Shown here piece after piece: positions 46,054 through 55,584 of a stretch of DNA of 64,000 nucleotides. The notes under the pieces are model-generated. The model was not told the DNA's origin, made no database searches, and saw nothing but the letters and a program-made list of their open reading frames with translations. Position 1 is the first letter of the stretch. Every line of letters starts with the position of its first letter. Both the position numbers and the translations under genes were made by a program. This stretch comes from an uncultured Clostridium sp. (GTDB lineage: Bacteria; Bacillota; Clostridia; Clostridiales; Clostridiaceae): the NCBI RefSeq assembly GCF_947072515.1, contig NZ_CAMTIG010000008.1:36999-100998 (forward strand), in the 5' to 3' direction.

Positions 46054-46791
46054 ATGAAATTATTAGAAATTAAAAATTTAAAAACTGAAGCAGAAGGAAA
46101 AGAAATTCTAAAAGGATTAGATTTAGATATAAATAAAGGTGAAATTCATGTAATTATGGGACCAAATGGGGCAGGAAAATCAACTCTTGCAAATACTATA
46201 ATGAGTCATCCTAGATATACACAAACAGCTGGAGAGATATTACTAGAAGGAGAAGATATTTCAAAGCTTAAAACTGATGAGAGAGCAAAGAAAGGATTAT
46301 TTTTATCATTTCAATCACCAGAAGAGATTCCAGGAATAACAGTTGAAAACTTTTTAAGGACAGCTAAGGCGGAGATAACTGGAGAACCTGTTAAGACATT
46401 AAAATTTAGTAATGAATTAAAAAAAATAAGTGATAGTTTAAAAATAAAAAATGGATATTTAAGAAGATACTTAAATGTAGGATTTTCAGGTGGAGAAAAA
46501 AAGAAGAATGAAGTGCTACAACTTTTAGCATTAAATCCTAAATTAGCAATATTAGATGAAACAGATTCAGGTTTAGATGTAGACGCAGTAAAAGTAGTTT
46601 CAGAAGGTATTAAGATGTTTAGTAATGAGGATAATGCAGTTTTAATTATTACTCATAATAATAGAATATTAGATAGTTTAAAAGTTGATTATGTACACAT
46701 TTTAGTAGATGGGAAAATTGTAAAAACAGGAGATAGTTCTCTTGCTAATGAAATTCAAAAAGATGGATTTGAAAAATTTAAAGATAGATAG
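46054..46791 (+). CDS. sufC: SufC, ATPase of the Fe-S assembly complex
   Basis: A 245-residue ABC-type ATPase. Walker A GPNGAGKST, signature FSGGEKKKNEVLQLL, Walker B LAILDETDSGLDVDA, all characteristic of SufC rather than a transporter. It drives the SufBCD scaffold in iron-sulfur cluster building. The ATG at 46054 follows AGGAGG; an upstream in-frame ATG at 45952 would translate the leader repeats. Confidence 0.95.
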   Translation: MKLLEIKNLKTEAEGKEILKGLDLDINKGEIHVIMGPNGAGKSTLANTIMSHPRYTQTAGEILLEGEDISKLKTDERAKKGLFLSFQSPEEIPGITVENFLRTAKAEITGEPVKTLKFSNELKKISDSLKIKNGYLRRYLNVGFSGGEKKKNEVLQLLALNPKLAILDETDSGLDVDAVKVVSEGIKMFSNEDNAVLIITHNNRILDSLKVDYVHILVDGKIVKTGDSSLANEIQKDGFEKFKDR

Positions 46792-46803
46792 AGGTGAGAC
46801 ATA

Positions 46804-48213
46804 GTGGAAGAAATTAAAAAGACCCAAATAGAAGAAGCAGATAGAGGCATCTATGATGTAAAAAATAAAGATGAGTTTATTTATAAAAGTGATAAAGGAT
46901 TAACAGAAGATATTGTGAAAGAAATTTCTAAAGAAAAAGAAGAACCAAAGTGGATGTTAGACTTTAGATTAAAAGCTTTAGAAACTTATAATGAACTGGG
47001 ATTACCAGATTGGGGACCAGATATATCAGCACTTAATATGGATGATATAGTCACATATGTTAAACCAAAAGGGAAATTAGCAGAGTCATGGGAAGAGGTA
47101 CCAGAGGATATAAAAAATACTTTTGATCTTTTAGGGATTCCAGAAGCTGAAAAAGAATCTTTAGCTGGAGTAGGAGCACAATATGATTCAGAAGTTGTAT
47201 ACCATAGTATAAAAAAAGAACTTACAGAACAAGGAGTTATTTATACTGATATGGAAACTGCATTGAAAGAGCATGAAGATATTGTTAAAGAATATTTTAT
47301 GACATGTGTTCCAGTTAATGATCATAAATTTGCTGCATTACATGGAGCAGTATGGTCAGGAGGTTCTTTTGTGTATGTTCCAGAAGGAGTCCATGTAGAT
47401 ATTCCATTACAATCATATTTTAGATTGAATTCACCAGGAGCAGGACAATTTGAGCATACGTTAATAATTGTTGAAAAAAATGCTAGTCTTCATTTCATTG
47501 AAGGATGTTCAGCACCAAAATATAATTTAACAAATTTACATGCAGGATGTGTTGAATTATTTGTTAAGGAAGGGGCTAAGCTTAGATATTCAACTATAGA
47601 AAACTGGTCTAAAAATATGATGAACTTGAATACAAAAAAAGCATTAGTAGATAAAGATGGAACAATAGAATGGGTATCAGGATCATTTGGCTCAAGAGTT
47701 TCAATGCTTTATCCAACAAGTGTGCTTAGAGGAGAAAATGCTAAATCAGAATTTACAGGAGTATCTTTTGCAGGAGCAGGACAAAATTTGGATACAGGAG
47801 CAAAAGTCATTCATGTTGGGAAAAATACCTCTTCAACAATAAACTCAAAGTCTATTTCAAAAGATGGTGGAACTGCAACATATAGAGGGTTAGTGAAAAT
47901 AGGAAGTGGAGCAACAGGAAGTAAATCAACAGTATCTTGTGAATCATTAATGCTTGATGATATGTCAAAATCAGATACAATACCTGTTATAGATATTGCT
48001 AATGATAATGTTGAAATGAGTCATGAAGCTAAAATAGGAAAAATAAGTGACGATGCAATTTTCTATTTAATGAGTAGAGGGATTAGCGAAGAAGAAGCAA
48101 AATCTATGATAGTTAGAGGATTTGTAGAGCCTATATCTAAAGAATTACCATTAGAATATGCAGTTGAAATGAATAACTTAATAGCTCTTGAGTTGGAAGG
48201 GAGTATAGGATAA
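46804..48213 (+). CDS. sufB: SufB, Fe-S scaffold subunit
   Basis: A 469-residue SufB. Family segments: PKWMLDFRLKALE, PDWGPDISALN, HGAVWSGGSFVYVPEGVHVDIPLQSYFR and the C-terminal MSRGISEEEAKSMIVRGFVEPISKELPLEYAVEMN. GTG start after GAGGTGAG, 12 bases after sufC. Its stop overlaps the sufD start by one base. Confidence 0.95.
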   Translation: MEEIKKTQIEEADRGIYDVKNKDEFIYKSDKGLTEDIVKEISKEKEEPKWMLDFRLKALETYNELGLPDWGPDISALNMDDIVTYVKPKGKLAESWEEVPEDIKNTFDLLGIPEAEKESLAGVGAQYDSEVVYHSIKKELTEQGVIYTDMETALKEHEDIVKEYFMTCVPVNDHKFAALHGAVWSGGSFVYVPEGVHVDIPLQSYFRLNSPGAGQFEHTLIIVEKNASLHFIEGCSAPKYNLTNLHAGCVELFVKEGAKLRYSTIENWSKNMMNLNTKKALVDKDGTIEWVSGSFGSRVSMLYPTSVLRGENAKSEFTGVSFAGAGQNLDTGAKVIHVGKNTSSTINSKSISKDGGTATYRGLVKIGSGATGSKSTVSCESLMLDDMSKSDTIPVIDIANDNVEMSHEAKIGKISDDAIFYLMSRGISEEEAKSMIVRGFVEPISKELPLEYAVEMNNLIALELEGSIG

Positions 48214-49295
48214 TGAGATTTGAAGAATTAAATAAAATACCTGTAAAAACTGCCAGAAGGCAGGGAGTTAATTCTGTTTCTGTAGAAATGGATGATTTAA
48301 AAATAAATGAGTTTAAAAATTTTTCTATTTCAGGAGATGAAAATGTTAGTATCTCTAAATTAGAAAAAAATAATAAGTATTTTAAAAAACTAAAATATGG
48401 AGTTAAGGAAGAATTAATAAGGGAAGCAGATGAAAGCTTCACAAATGGATTTTTAATAGAGGTAAAAGAAAACTGTAAAATAAAAGGAAATGTTATTTTG
48501 AATTTTAATTTAGATGAAAATAATAGTACGTTAATAGATAATATTATAATCATTGCTAAGAAAAATTCAGAGGCAAACTTTATTATAAATTATAATTCAA
48601 ATGATTTAGGAAAGTATCATAATGGCGTATTAAGAATATTTGCAGAAGAAGATTCAAATATAAAGGTTTCAAAAATAAATATGTTAGGAAAAAATGTAAC
48701 AAGTTTTGATTCAAATATTTCATTTGTAAAAGAAAATGCAAATGTAGATTTTATAGCAATTGAATTAGGAGCAAAAAACAATGTATCTAATTATGAGGCC
48801 AGATTAGAAGAAAAAAATTCTAAAGCGGATATTAATGTTATATATACAGGAATAGATGAAGAAAAAATTGATATGAATTATGTTGTGACTATAGAAGGTG
48901 AAAATTCTAGGACAAACATAAATATAAAGGGTGCTTTAAAAGATAAAGCGGTAAAAACATTTAAAGGAACTTTAGATTTTAAAAAAGGTGCTAAAAAGAG
49001 TAAGGGTGTAGAAGAGGAATACTGCATGCTATTATCAGAAAAAGCAAGGTCTAAAGCAATACCACTTTTACTATGTGATGAGGATGATGTATCAGGTGAG
49101 CATGCTGCATCTTCAGGACGTATTGATGAAAATAAATTATTTTATTTAATGAGTAGAGGAATTTCATATAATGAAGCAAAACTTTTAATTATAAATGCAG
49201 CATTTAATCCTATCATAGATAAAATTGAATCAGAAGAAATTCAAAATAAGATATTAGAAAAAATACGAGAAATATTAAAGGAAGATAAGCTTTAA
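48213..49295 (+). CDS. sufD: SufD, Fe-S scaffold subunit
   Basis: A 360-residue divergent SufD. Beta-helix core with many SxFxxS-type turns and the conserved C-terminal part DVSGEHAASSGRIDENKLFYLMSRGISYNEAKLLII that pairs with SufB. Overlaps sufB (TAATG). Confidence 0.92.
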   Translation: MRFEELNKIPVKTARRQGVNSVSVEMDDLKINEFKNFSISGDENVSISKLEKNNKYFKKLKYGVKEELIREADESFTNGFLIEVKENCKIKGNVILNFNLDENNSTLIDNIIIIAKKNSEANFIINYNSNDLGKYHNGVLRIFAEEDSNIKVSKINMLGKNVTSFDSNISFVKENANVDFIAIELGAKNNVSNYEARLEEKNSKADINVIYTGIDEEKIDMNYVVTIEGENSRTNINIKGALKDKAVKTFKGTLDFKKGAKKSKGVEEEYCMLLSEKARSKAIPLLLCDEDDVSGEHAASSGRIDENKLFYLMSRGISYNEAKLLIINAAFNPIIDKIESEEIQNKILEKIREILKEDKL

Positions 49296-49323
49296 ATTTT
49301 AAAAGGTTTAAGGAGGAATGATC

Positions 49324-50547
49324 ATGGATAGAAATTACACTAGAGATTTTCCAACGCTACAAGAGAATGAAGGAAAACGAATTGTTTATTTAGATAGTGG
49401 TGCAACTACTCAGAAACCAGATTCTGTTATTCGAGCAGTTGAAAAATATTATAGAGAAGAAAATGCAAATCCACACAGGGGTGCATATAAGTTAAGTTTA
49501 AAGGCCACAGAAATTTATGAAAATGCAAGAGAAAAAGTTAGAGAGTTTATTAATGCTAAGAAGTGTGAAGAGATTATATTCACTAAAAATTCTACAGAAG
49601 CATTTAATCTTTTAGCAATGAGTTATGGAATGAATTTTATAAATGAAGGTGATGAAATAGTTATCTCTATAGCAGAACATCATTCTAATTTAATCCCTTG
49701 GCAAAATGTAGCTAAAGCTAAAAAAGCTATTCTTAAATATATATATACTGATGAAAATGGAGAAATTAGTGATAGAGAGATTTCAGAGAAAATTACTAAT
49801 AAAACAAAATTAGTTAGTATTACAGGGGTTTCAAATGTATTAGGAATAAGAAATCCCATTGAAAAAATTATTAGTTTTGCTCATGAAAAAGGAGCTAAAG
49901 TAATAATAGATGGAGCACAATTAGTTCCACATAGAGCTGTAGATGTTCAAAAACTAGATGCTGATTTTTTAGTTTTTTCAGGACATAAAATGCTTGCACC
50001 TATGGGAATTGGTGTCCTTTATGGAAAAGAAGAAATATTAAATAGTATGCCACCTTATATGTTTGGTGGGGATATGGTTGAATATGTGTATGAAGATACT
50101 GCAACATTTGCACCTCTTCCAGCAAAATTTGAGGGAGGAACTCAAAATGTTGGAGCTGCAGCAGGATTATTAGAGGCCATAAATTATTTGCAAGAAATAG
50201 GAATGGATAAAATAGAGAAGATAGAAAAAGAATTAACAGATTATGCAATGAAAAAGATTGAAGACCTACCATATATAAAAGTATATGGAACTCCTGAAAA
50301 ATATGAGAAAGAAGGAGTAATATCTTTTGAAATGAAAGGTGTTCATCCTCACGATGTTTCAAGTATTTTAGATAACTACAATATTTGTGTCAGAGCAGGA
50401 AATCATTGTGCACAACCACTTATGAGATTTTACGGGGTGAATTCAACAACAAGAATGAGTTTATATTTTTATAACACAAAAGAAGATATAGATAAATTTA
50501 TAGAAGGTCTTAAAAAAGTTTATAGTATGTTTGAGAAATGGATGTGA
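49324..50547 (+). CDS. sufS: SufS-type cysteine desulfurase
   Basis: A 407-residue group II cysteine desulfurase. PLP lysine in SGHKMLAPMGIG at about K222; persulfide cysteine in RAGNHCAQPLM at about C362, on the short loop of the SufS type. Two in-frame ATG codons lie close; the second (49324) is spaced seven bases from AGGAGG, the first only one. Confidence 0.95.
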   Translation: MDRNYTRDFPTLQENEGKRIVYLDSGATTQKPDSVIRAVEKYYREENANPHRGAYKLSLKATEIYENAREKVREFINAKKCEEIIFTKNSTEAFNLLAMSYGMNFINEGDEIVISIAEHHSNLIPWQNVAKAKKAILKYIYTDENGEISDREISEKITNKTKLVSITGVSNVLGIRNPIEKIISFAHEKGAKVIIDGAQLVPHRAVDVQKLDADFLVFSGHKMLAPMGIGVLYGKEEILNSMPPYMFGGDMVEYVYEDTATFAPLPAKFEGGTQNVGAAAGLLEAINYLQEIGMDKIEKIEKELTDYAMKKIEDLPYIKVYGTPEKYEKEGVISFEMKGVHPHDVSSILDNYNICVRAGNHCAQPLMRFYGVNSTTRMSLYFYNTKEDIDKFIEGLKKVYSMFEKWM

Positions 50548-50551
50548 TTAA

Positions 50552-50983
50552 ATGGAATTAAATGATGTATATACAGAAATTATAATGGAACACAATATGT
50601 CAAAAAGAAATAGAAGAAATCTTCAAGTATGTGATGCTTGTGAAAAAGGACATAATCCTAGTTGTGGAGATGAAATTACAATTCAAGTAAAATACAATGG
50701 AGATATAATAGAGGACATAGCATTTGGAGGAAAAGGTTGTGCTATAAGCCAGGCATCAACATCAATGATGATTGATTTAGTAAAAGGAAAGACAAAAAAG
50801 GAAGCAAAAGAAATAATAGATAAATTTATTGGAATGATAAAGAGAGAAATAAAGGATGAAGATGAATTAGAAGAATTAGAGGATGCTATAGTACTTCAAA
50901 ATATATCTAATATGCCAGCAAGAGTTAAGTGTGCTGTTTTAGCTTGGCATACACTTGATGAAATGATGAAAAATGAAAACTAA
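50552..50983 (+). CDS. sufU: SufU, zinc-dependent sulfur acceptor
   Basis: A 143-residue SufU. Metal ligands in CDACEKGHNPSCGD, GGKGCAIS and RVKCAVLAW, with the insertion between that separates SufU from IscU. It takes sulfur from SufS. Last gene of the operon, four bases after sufS. Confidence 0.93.
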   Translation: MELNDVYTEIIMEHNMSKRNRRNLQVCDACEKGHNPSCGDEITIQVKYNGDIIEDIAFGGKGCAISQASTSMMIDLVKGKTKKEAKEIIDKFIGMIKREIKDEDELEELEDAIVLQNISNMPARVKCAVLAWHTLDEMMKNEN

Positions 50984-50991
50984 ATTGAAAG

Positions 50992-51036
50992 AATGAGATA
51001 AGTTATTTTAAATGTAACTTATCTCATTTTTTATTT
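50992..51036 (+). terminator. Terminator of the suf operon
   Basis: AATGAGATAAGTTA / TAACTTATCTCATT stem then T run. Confidence 0.85.
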
Positions 51037-51139
51037 TAAAAATGTACTTGGTGATAAAAAATCTGTATGTTATGTTTGGAATATTTTATTTGATTTATAG
51101 AGTAAATATAATAGAGATAAAGAGGAGGGGATATAAATA

Positions 51140-51862
51140 ATGGTAGGTGTAATGTTGGTTTTAAACATAGCAATATGCTTTGGGATACCTATAGGATATG
51201 TGGTTATAACTAGGAAGAGAGGGTATAGCTTAAAGCCATTTTTTATTGGAATTATAACATTTGTAGTTTCACAATTATTTTTAAGAATTCCTATAATGAA
51301 TGCAGTACTTGGGAAAAGTTTGATGTCTTTTACAAATCCTATTTTATTCTTAGCTATATTATCATTTTCAGCAGGTATTTTTGAAGAGACAGGTAGAAGA
51401 ATATTTATTGGAACTACATTAAAAAGAAATAGAAGTTTTAGAGATGGAATAAGCTTTGGAGTTGGACATGCTGGGATAGAGGCAATTATTTTTGTAGGTT
51501 TGAATAGTTTAATTAGTCTATATGGAGTAATTACAGCAAATTTGGGAATTACGGGGCAACTAACTAGTTTAAATGTATTTTTTGCAACAGTTGAAAGAGT
51601 CTTTGCAGGAGGACTTCATATAGCTTTAACTTTACTTATTTTATATGGAATAAATAGAAAATTAAAATATACTTTGCCTCTTGCTATAATAATCCATGGA
51701 ATAGCTAACTTTGGAGCAGTATTAATGATGCCGAATGTTTTATTAGCTGAAGGTTGGTTATTTATAATTTTCATAATAGCAGTTGTATATATTACGAAGG
51801 TTAAAAAGAAATTTAAAGAAGATGTAGAAGAAAAAGAAGAAGCAGTAATAATGAAATATTAA
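51140..51862 (+). CDS. YhfC-family intramembrane metalloprotease-like protein
   Basis: A 240-residue protein with about seven hydrophobic segments. Motif FEETGRR (EExxR type), GVGHAGIE and HGIANFG correspond to the Glu/His pattern of the YhfC/CPBP superfamily. Such proteins are proposed proteases or bacteriocin-protection factors. It stands just before a two-component system. RBS GAGGAGGGG. Confidence 0.8.
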   Translation: MVGVMLVLNIAICFGIPIGYVVITRKRGYSLKPFFIGIITFVVSQLFLRIPIMNAVLGKSLMSFTNPILFLAILSFSAGIFEETGRRIFIGTTLKRNRSFRDGISFGVGHAGIEAIIFVGLNSLISLYGVITANLGITGQLTSLNVFFATVERVFAGGLHIALTLLILYGINRKLKYTLPLAIIIHGIANFGAVLMMPNVLLAEGWLFIIFIIAVVYITKVKKKFKEDVEEKEEAVIMKY

Positions 51863-51973
51863 ACTTGAAATATAAGGATTGTTGAAAGAATATAAGAATG
51901 GATGAGAAATTATAGTTGTTAATGTAAAAATAAACCAATATAATCAGGGTATAGAGATGTAAGGGGGATAGGG

Positions 51974-52672
51974 ATGATTAGTATTGGAATATGTGATGAT
52001 GATGAATTAATTAGAAAAAAGTTAAAAACAATACTTGAAAAAGAAGATATAGATTTTAAGATATATGAATTTAAATGTGGGGAAGAGCTAGTTAGTTTTA
52101 ATGAAAAAATAGATATATTATTTCTAGATATTGATATGGGTGGAATAAATGGAATAGAAACAGGAAAAGAGCTTAGAAAAAAAGATAAAGAATTGAAAAT
52201 AATATATTTAACAAGTTTTTCAGATTATACGCATTTAGCATTTAAGGTGCATGCTTTTGGATATTTAACTAAGCCTTTTGAAGAAGAGGATATAGTAAAT
52301 GAATTAAAAGAAGCTTTAGAATATATAGAAACTACATATGAGGAAGAAGAACTTGAATTTGTAAGCACAGATGGAGTAGTAAGATTAAAACCAAAGGATA
52401 TATACTACTTTGAGTATTTTGATAGAAAAGTAAATATAGTTACTAAGAAAAAAGATTATTTAATTAAGGATAAAATAACTAGGATTATAAATGTGATGGA
52501 AGAATATAATTTTTATTCTCCACATAAAAGTTTTACAGCAAATCTTTTTCATGTGAAGTCTATAAAAGGCTATGAAATATATATGATGAATGAAGATGTA
52601 ATTCCGCTTTCTCAAAAGAGATCAAAAGAGTTTAGAGATAAATTAAATGAATATATAAGTGATTTTATATAG
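51974..52672 (+). CDS. LytTR response regulator
   Basis: A 232-residue regulator. Receiver domain with acidic pair DDD near the start, phospho-acceptor in ILFLDIDMGGINGIETG (about D54) and Lys in YLTKPFEEED. C-terminal LytTR DNA-binding domain (residues ~135-232). AgrA/VirR-like class. Coupled to the kinase gene that follows. Confidence 0.92.
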   Translation: MISIGICDDDELIRKKLKTILEKEDIDFKIYEFKCGEELVSFNEKIDILFLDIDMGGINGIETGKELRKKDKELKIIYLTSFSDYTHLAFKVHAFGYLTKPFEEEDIVNELKEALEYIETTYEEEELEFVSTDGVVRLKPKDIYYFEYFDRKVNIVTKKKDYLIKDKITRIINVMEEYNFYSPHKSFTANLFHVKSIKGYEIYMMNEDVIPLSQKRSKEFRDKLNEYISDFI

Positions 52673-52681
52673 GTGGGAAAT

Positions 52682-53977
52682 ATGGTTATATTAAAGCCAG
52701 AAACGATATTTTTATTAAATATTATTTCTACATTTTCATTAGTAGTAATCTATACATTTTTAGCTAATTTCAACAGAAAACTATTTTATAAAAAAAGAGA
52801 CTATATAATAGGATTTGGTCTGTATATAATTATCACTACATTATTTAATATAATAATACCCACAATGGGTATAATAGTGAGTTTAGTAGGAATAGTTGTT
52901 TTAGGAAATAGGCTATATAATAATGAAAAAATATATATAGTTTATTACTTTATATTTTCAGTATTTATGCTAATAGGACAACTTATTTTTTCAGAAGGAT
53001 TTAAAGTGATATTTTCTTATTTAAATATAAAAAATATATCTATAGAAATATATTTAATTACAAATGGAGTAATTATTCAATTGGCCAACTTAGCTTGTTG
53101 TAGATTGTTTTTAGCTTTATTTAAAAGGAATATAAAGAAACTTACAATACAACAATATTTTAGTTTTTTAATTTTACCTATATTTAGTTTCGTATATATA
53201 CTTACGTTAGTTAATTTTCTGCAAGGGCAGTGGATGATAAATATTAAAGAGGATATTATTTTATTTATTATAAATTTAGTTTTAATTGTCTTTTTTAATA
53301 TATTTATAACTAATATATTTGAAGCAATTTCAAAAAATAATGAGCTTAAAGGAAAGTTAGAACTATATGAAAAACAAAAGATTATGGAATATGATTATTA
53401 TACATCTTTAGAGTCGAAGTATAACAGTTCAAGAAAAGTTATTCATGATATAAAAAATCATATGCAAACTATAGATAGTTTATATGAGATTGGAGAAAAG
53501 AAAGAAGCAAAGGATTATCTTAAAAATATGTATGGGCTTTTAGATTCTTTAGGACAAAAGGTTTATACGGAAAATAAGGTTTTAAATGTAGTTATAAATG
53601 ATAAAGTCCATCTAGCTAAAAAGAGTGATATTGATATAAAAGTTTTAATTGGAGAGGTAGATTTAAAGCTTATAAAAGAAATAGATATAACTACTATTAT
53701 TTCAAATCTTTTAGATAATGCAATAGAAGGAACTAAGGAGACAGAAAATAAAGAAATAACCTTAAAGATAGATAAGTTCAATAATTTCTTAATCATAAAT
53801 GTAGCTAATAGTTTTAAGAAGGTAAAAGTTATAGATGAAATATTTAAAACTACTAAAGAAAATCATTTAGGGTTAGGACTTGAAAATATAAAGAGAACTG
53901 CTGAAAAATATTCAGGTTCTATAAATATAAAAACATCGGATAATATATTTAAAGTAAATATTATGATTCCAAATTAA
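52682..53977 (+). CDS. GHKL sensor histidine kinase, AgrC-like
   Basis: A 431-residue kinase. Six to seven hydrophobic segments (residues ~5-215), coiled linker, phospho-His in KVIHDIKNHMQ at about residue 254, N-box SNLLDNAIEG, G-box GLGLENIKR. This is the AgrC/ComD layout, which senses peptides. No agrB, agrD or pheromone-like small frame was found beside it. ATG at 52682 follows AGGTGGG. Confidence 0.9.
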   Translation: MVILKPETIFLLNIISTFSLVVIYTFLANFNRKLFYKKRDYIIGFGLYIIITTLFNIIIPTMGIIVSLVGIVVLGNRLYNNEKIYIVYYFIFSVFMLIGQLIFSEGFKVIFSYLNIKNISIEIYLITNGVIIQLANLACCRLFLALFKRNIKKLTIQQYFSFLILPIFSFVYILTLVNFLQGQWMINIKEDIILFIINLVLIVFFNIFITNIFEAISKNNELKGKLELYEKQKIMEYDYYTSLESKYNSSRKVIHDIKNHMQTIDSLYEIGEKKEAKDYLKNMYGLLDSLGQKVYTENKVLNVVINDKVHLAKKSDIDIKVLIGEVDLKLIKEIDITTIISNLLDNAIEGTKETENKEITLKIDKFNNFLIINVANSFKKVKVIDEIFKTTKENHLGLGLENIKRTAEKYSGSINIKTSDNIFKVNIMIPN

Positions 53978-53994
53978 TTAGGGGGTAGAGGGTA

Positions 53995-54384
53995 ATGAAA
54001 AAAATAATAAAAATGATGATGGTGGTTTTAACATTAGGGATTTTAGTAAGCTGTGGAGCAAAAACAGGAAATGTGGATGAAGAGGCAGTAGGAAAAAAAG
54101 CAGATGAAGTAATCCAATTATACAAAGAAGGAAACTTTGAAAAATTACATGAAATGGGTAGCCAAAACTTAAAAAATGCAATATCAGTAGATGGATTAAA
54201 AGAAGCAGAGCAAAATATAGAAAAAGAATTAGGAAAGTTTAAAGAGATAAAAGAAAGAAAATTTGCAGAAAAAGATGATGTAAGTCTTTGTGTAACATTA
54301 GCAGAGTTTGAAAAAGGACAAGGTCAAATACAAACAGCGTTTAATAAAGATTTGGAATTAGAAGGTTTTGCAATAGTGAAATAA
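53995..54384 (+). CDS. DUF3887 lipoprotein
   Basis: A 129-residue lipoprotein. Signal with lipobox LVSC (Cys about residue 20), then a DUF3887-like domain (DEVIQLYKEGNFEKLHEMGSQNLKNAIS, FKEIKERKF, LEGFAIVK). Seventeen bases after the kinase gene, so part of the two-component operon; it may help signal reception at the membrane. Confidence 0.8.
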   Translation: MKKIIKMMMVVLTLGILVSCGAKTGNVDEEAVGKKADEVIQLYKEGNFEKLHEMGSQNLKNAISVDGLKEAEQNIEKELGKFKEIKERKFAEKDDVSLCVTLAEFEKGQGQIQTAFNKDLELEGFAIVK

Positions 54385-54420
54385 TAAAATTCTTATCATT
54401 TAATAAAAAAATAGATAATT

Positions 54421-54450
54421 GGGAGATACTTTAAGTATCTCCTATTTTTA
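54421..54450 (+). terminator. Terminator after the lipoprotein gene
   Basis: GGAGATACT / AGTATCTCC stem followed by TATTTTTA. Confidence 0.8.
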
Positions 54451-54537
54451 TTTTATAGTATAAGGATATTTGACAATGAATATTTAGAGTAATACCATTA
54501 AATGACAGATAATTTAATTAATTTAAGGAGGTTTGAC

Positions 54538-55059
54538 ATGAAAGAAATATGGGACTTATATAATAAAGACAGAATAAAAATAGGACAAACTATGGTGAGG
54601 GGAGATGAATTTGAAGAAGATACTTTTCATTTAGTAATTCATGTATGTATATTTAACTCTAAAGGTGAAATGCTTATACAACAAAGACAACCTTTTAAAA
54701 AAGGATGGTCAAATTTATGGGATGTTACTGTTGGGGGAAGTGCAGTTTTAGGAGACACAAGTCAAAAAGCTGCTGAGAGAGAAGTTTTAGAGGAAATAGG
54801 ATATAAAATATCATTAGAAAATATTAGACCTGCATTTACATTAAATTTTGATAGAGGATTTGATGACTTTTATATAGTTGAAAGAGAAATTGACATAACA
54901 AAATTAAAGTTACAATATGAAGAGGTTCAGAGAGTTAAATGGGCAACATTAAATGAAATTTTGGAGATGAGTAATTCAAAAGAATTTATACCATATCATA
55001 AAAGTTTAATTAGAATGTTATTTGAGCTACATAGTTATGAAGATAATTATGTAAAATAA
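54538..55059 (+). CDS. NUDIX hydrolase
   Basis: A 173-residue NUDIX protein. The Nudix box reads GSAVLGDTSQKAAEREVLEEIG, with Asp replacing the first Glu of the GX5E segment; catalytic REVxEE is intact. The N-terminus (KEIWDLYNKDRIKIGQTMVRG) resembles the isopentenyl-diphosphate-isomerase-like subgroup. Substrate unknown. ATG follows AAGGAGG. Confidence 0.85.
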   Translation: MKEIWDLYNKDRIKIGQTMVRGDEFEEDTFHLVIHVCIFNSKGEMLIQQRQPFKKGWSNLWDVTVGGSAVLGDTSQKAAEREVLEEIGYKISLENIRPAFTLNFDRGFDDFYIVEREIDITKLKLQYEEVQRVKWATLNEILEMSNSKEFIPYHKSLIRMLFELHSYEDNYVK

Positions 55060-55064
55060 AATAA

Positions 55065-55105
55065 TTTTACCCAAGAATACATAGAGAGTATTCTTGGGTA
55101 AAAAT
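55065..55105. terminator. Bidirectional terminator
   Basis: TTTTACCCAAGAATAC / GTATTCTTGGGTAAAA, perfect stem between convergent genes. Confidence 0.85.
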
Positions 55106-55497
55106 TATAAATTAGTTGCTTCATATAATTCCAATGGAAGTCCGTCAGGATCTGAGAAGAATGTAAATTTCATACTAGTAAATTCATCAACTCTTATTGG
55201 TTCTGTTTTGATTTCTTTAGAATTTAATTCTTTAACTGCAATTTCTATATTTGGGACTTCAAAAGCTAAATGTCTAAGTCCGCAAGCTTCAGGATAACTT
55301 GGGCGTTTGGGTGGATTTTCAAAAGAAAACAATTCTATTTGACTATCACCAATTTTTAAATCAAGTTTATATGAGTTTCTTTCTTTTCTATATATTTCTC
55401 TAATAACTTGAAATCCAAGTTTATTTACATAAAAGTCTTTTGAAACTTCATAGTTAGAAGATATTATAGCAACATGATGTATTTTAGATATATTCAA
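55105..55497 (-). CDS. VOC-family (glyoxalase-like) protein
   Basis: A 130-residue vicinal-oxygen-chelate protein. Metal ligands of the fold: His in KIHHVAIIS, Glu in IELFSFE, His in GLRHLAFEV and Glu in PLELYEA. Belongs to the small SMU1112c-like group. The likely start is a TTG ten bases after AAAGG; upstream in-frame codons read through promoter sequence. Confidence 0.82.
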   Translation of the reverse strand: MNISKIHHVAIISSNYEVSKDFYVNKLGFQVIREIYRKERNSYKLDLKIGDSQIELFSFENPPKRPSYPEACGLRHLAFEVPNIEIAVKELNSKEIKTEPIRVDEFTSMKFTFFSDPDGLPLELYEATNL

Positions 55498-55546
55498 ATT
55501 AAGCACATCCTTTCTATGATTAATAAAGATAATAATATTATAAAAC

Positions 55547-55571
55547 AAAAAGAGGCATATAGCCTCTTTTA
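55547..55571 (-). terminator. Terminator of the nucleosidase gene
   Basis: AAAAGAGGC / GCCTCTTTT stem with T run on the minus strand. Confidence 0.8.
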
Positions 55572-55584
55572 CATAATTAAAATA

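Noticed and set aside
51863..54000. agrD-like pheromone gene
   Set aside because: No small frame with a cyclic-peptide-like sequence and no agrB beside the AgrC-like kinase.
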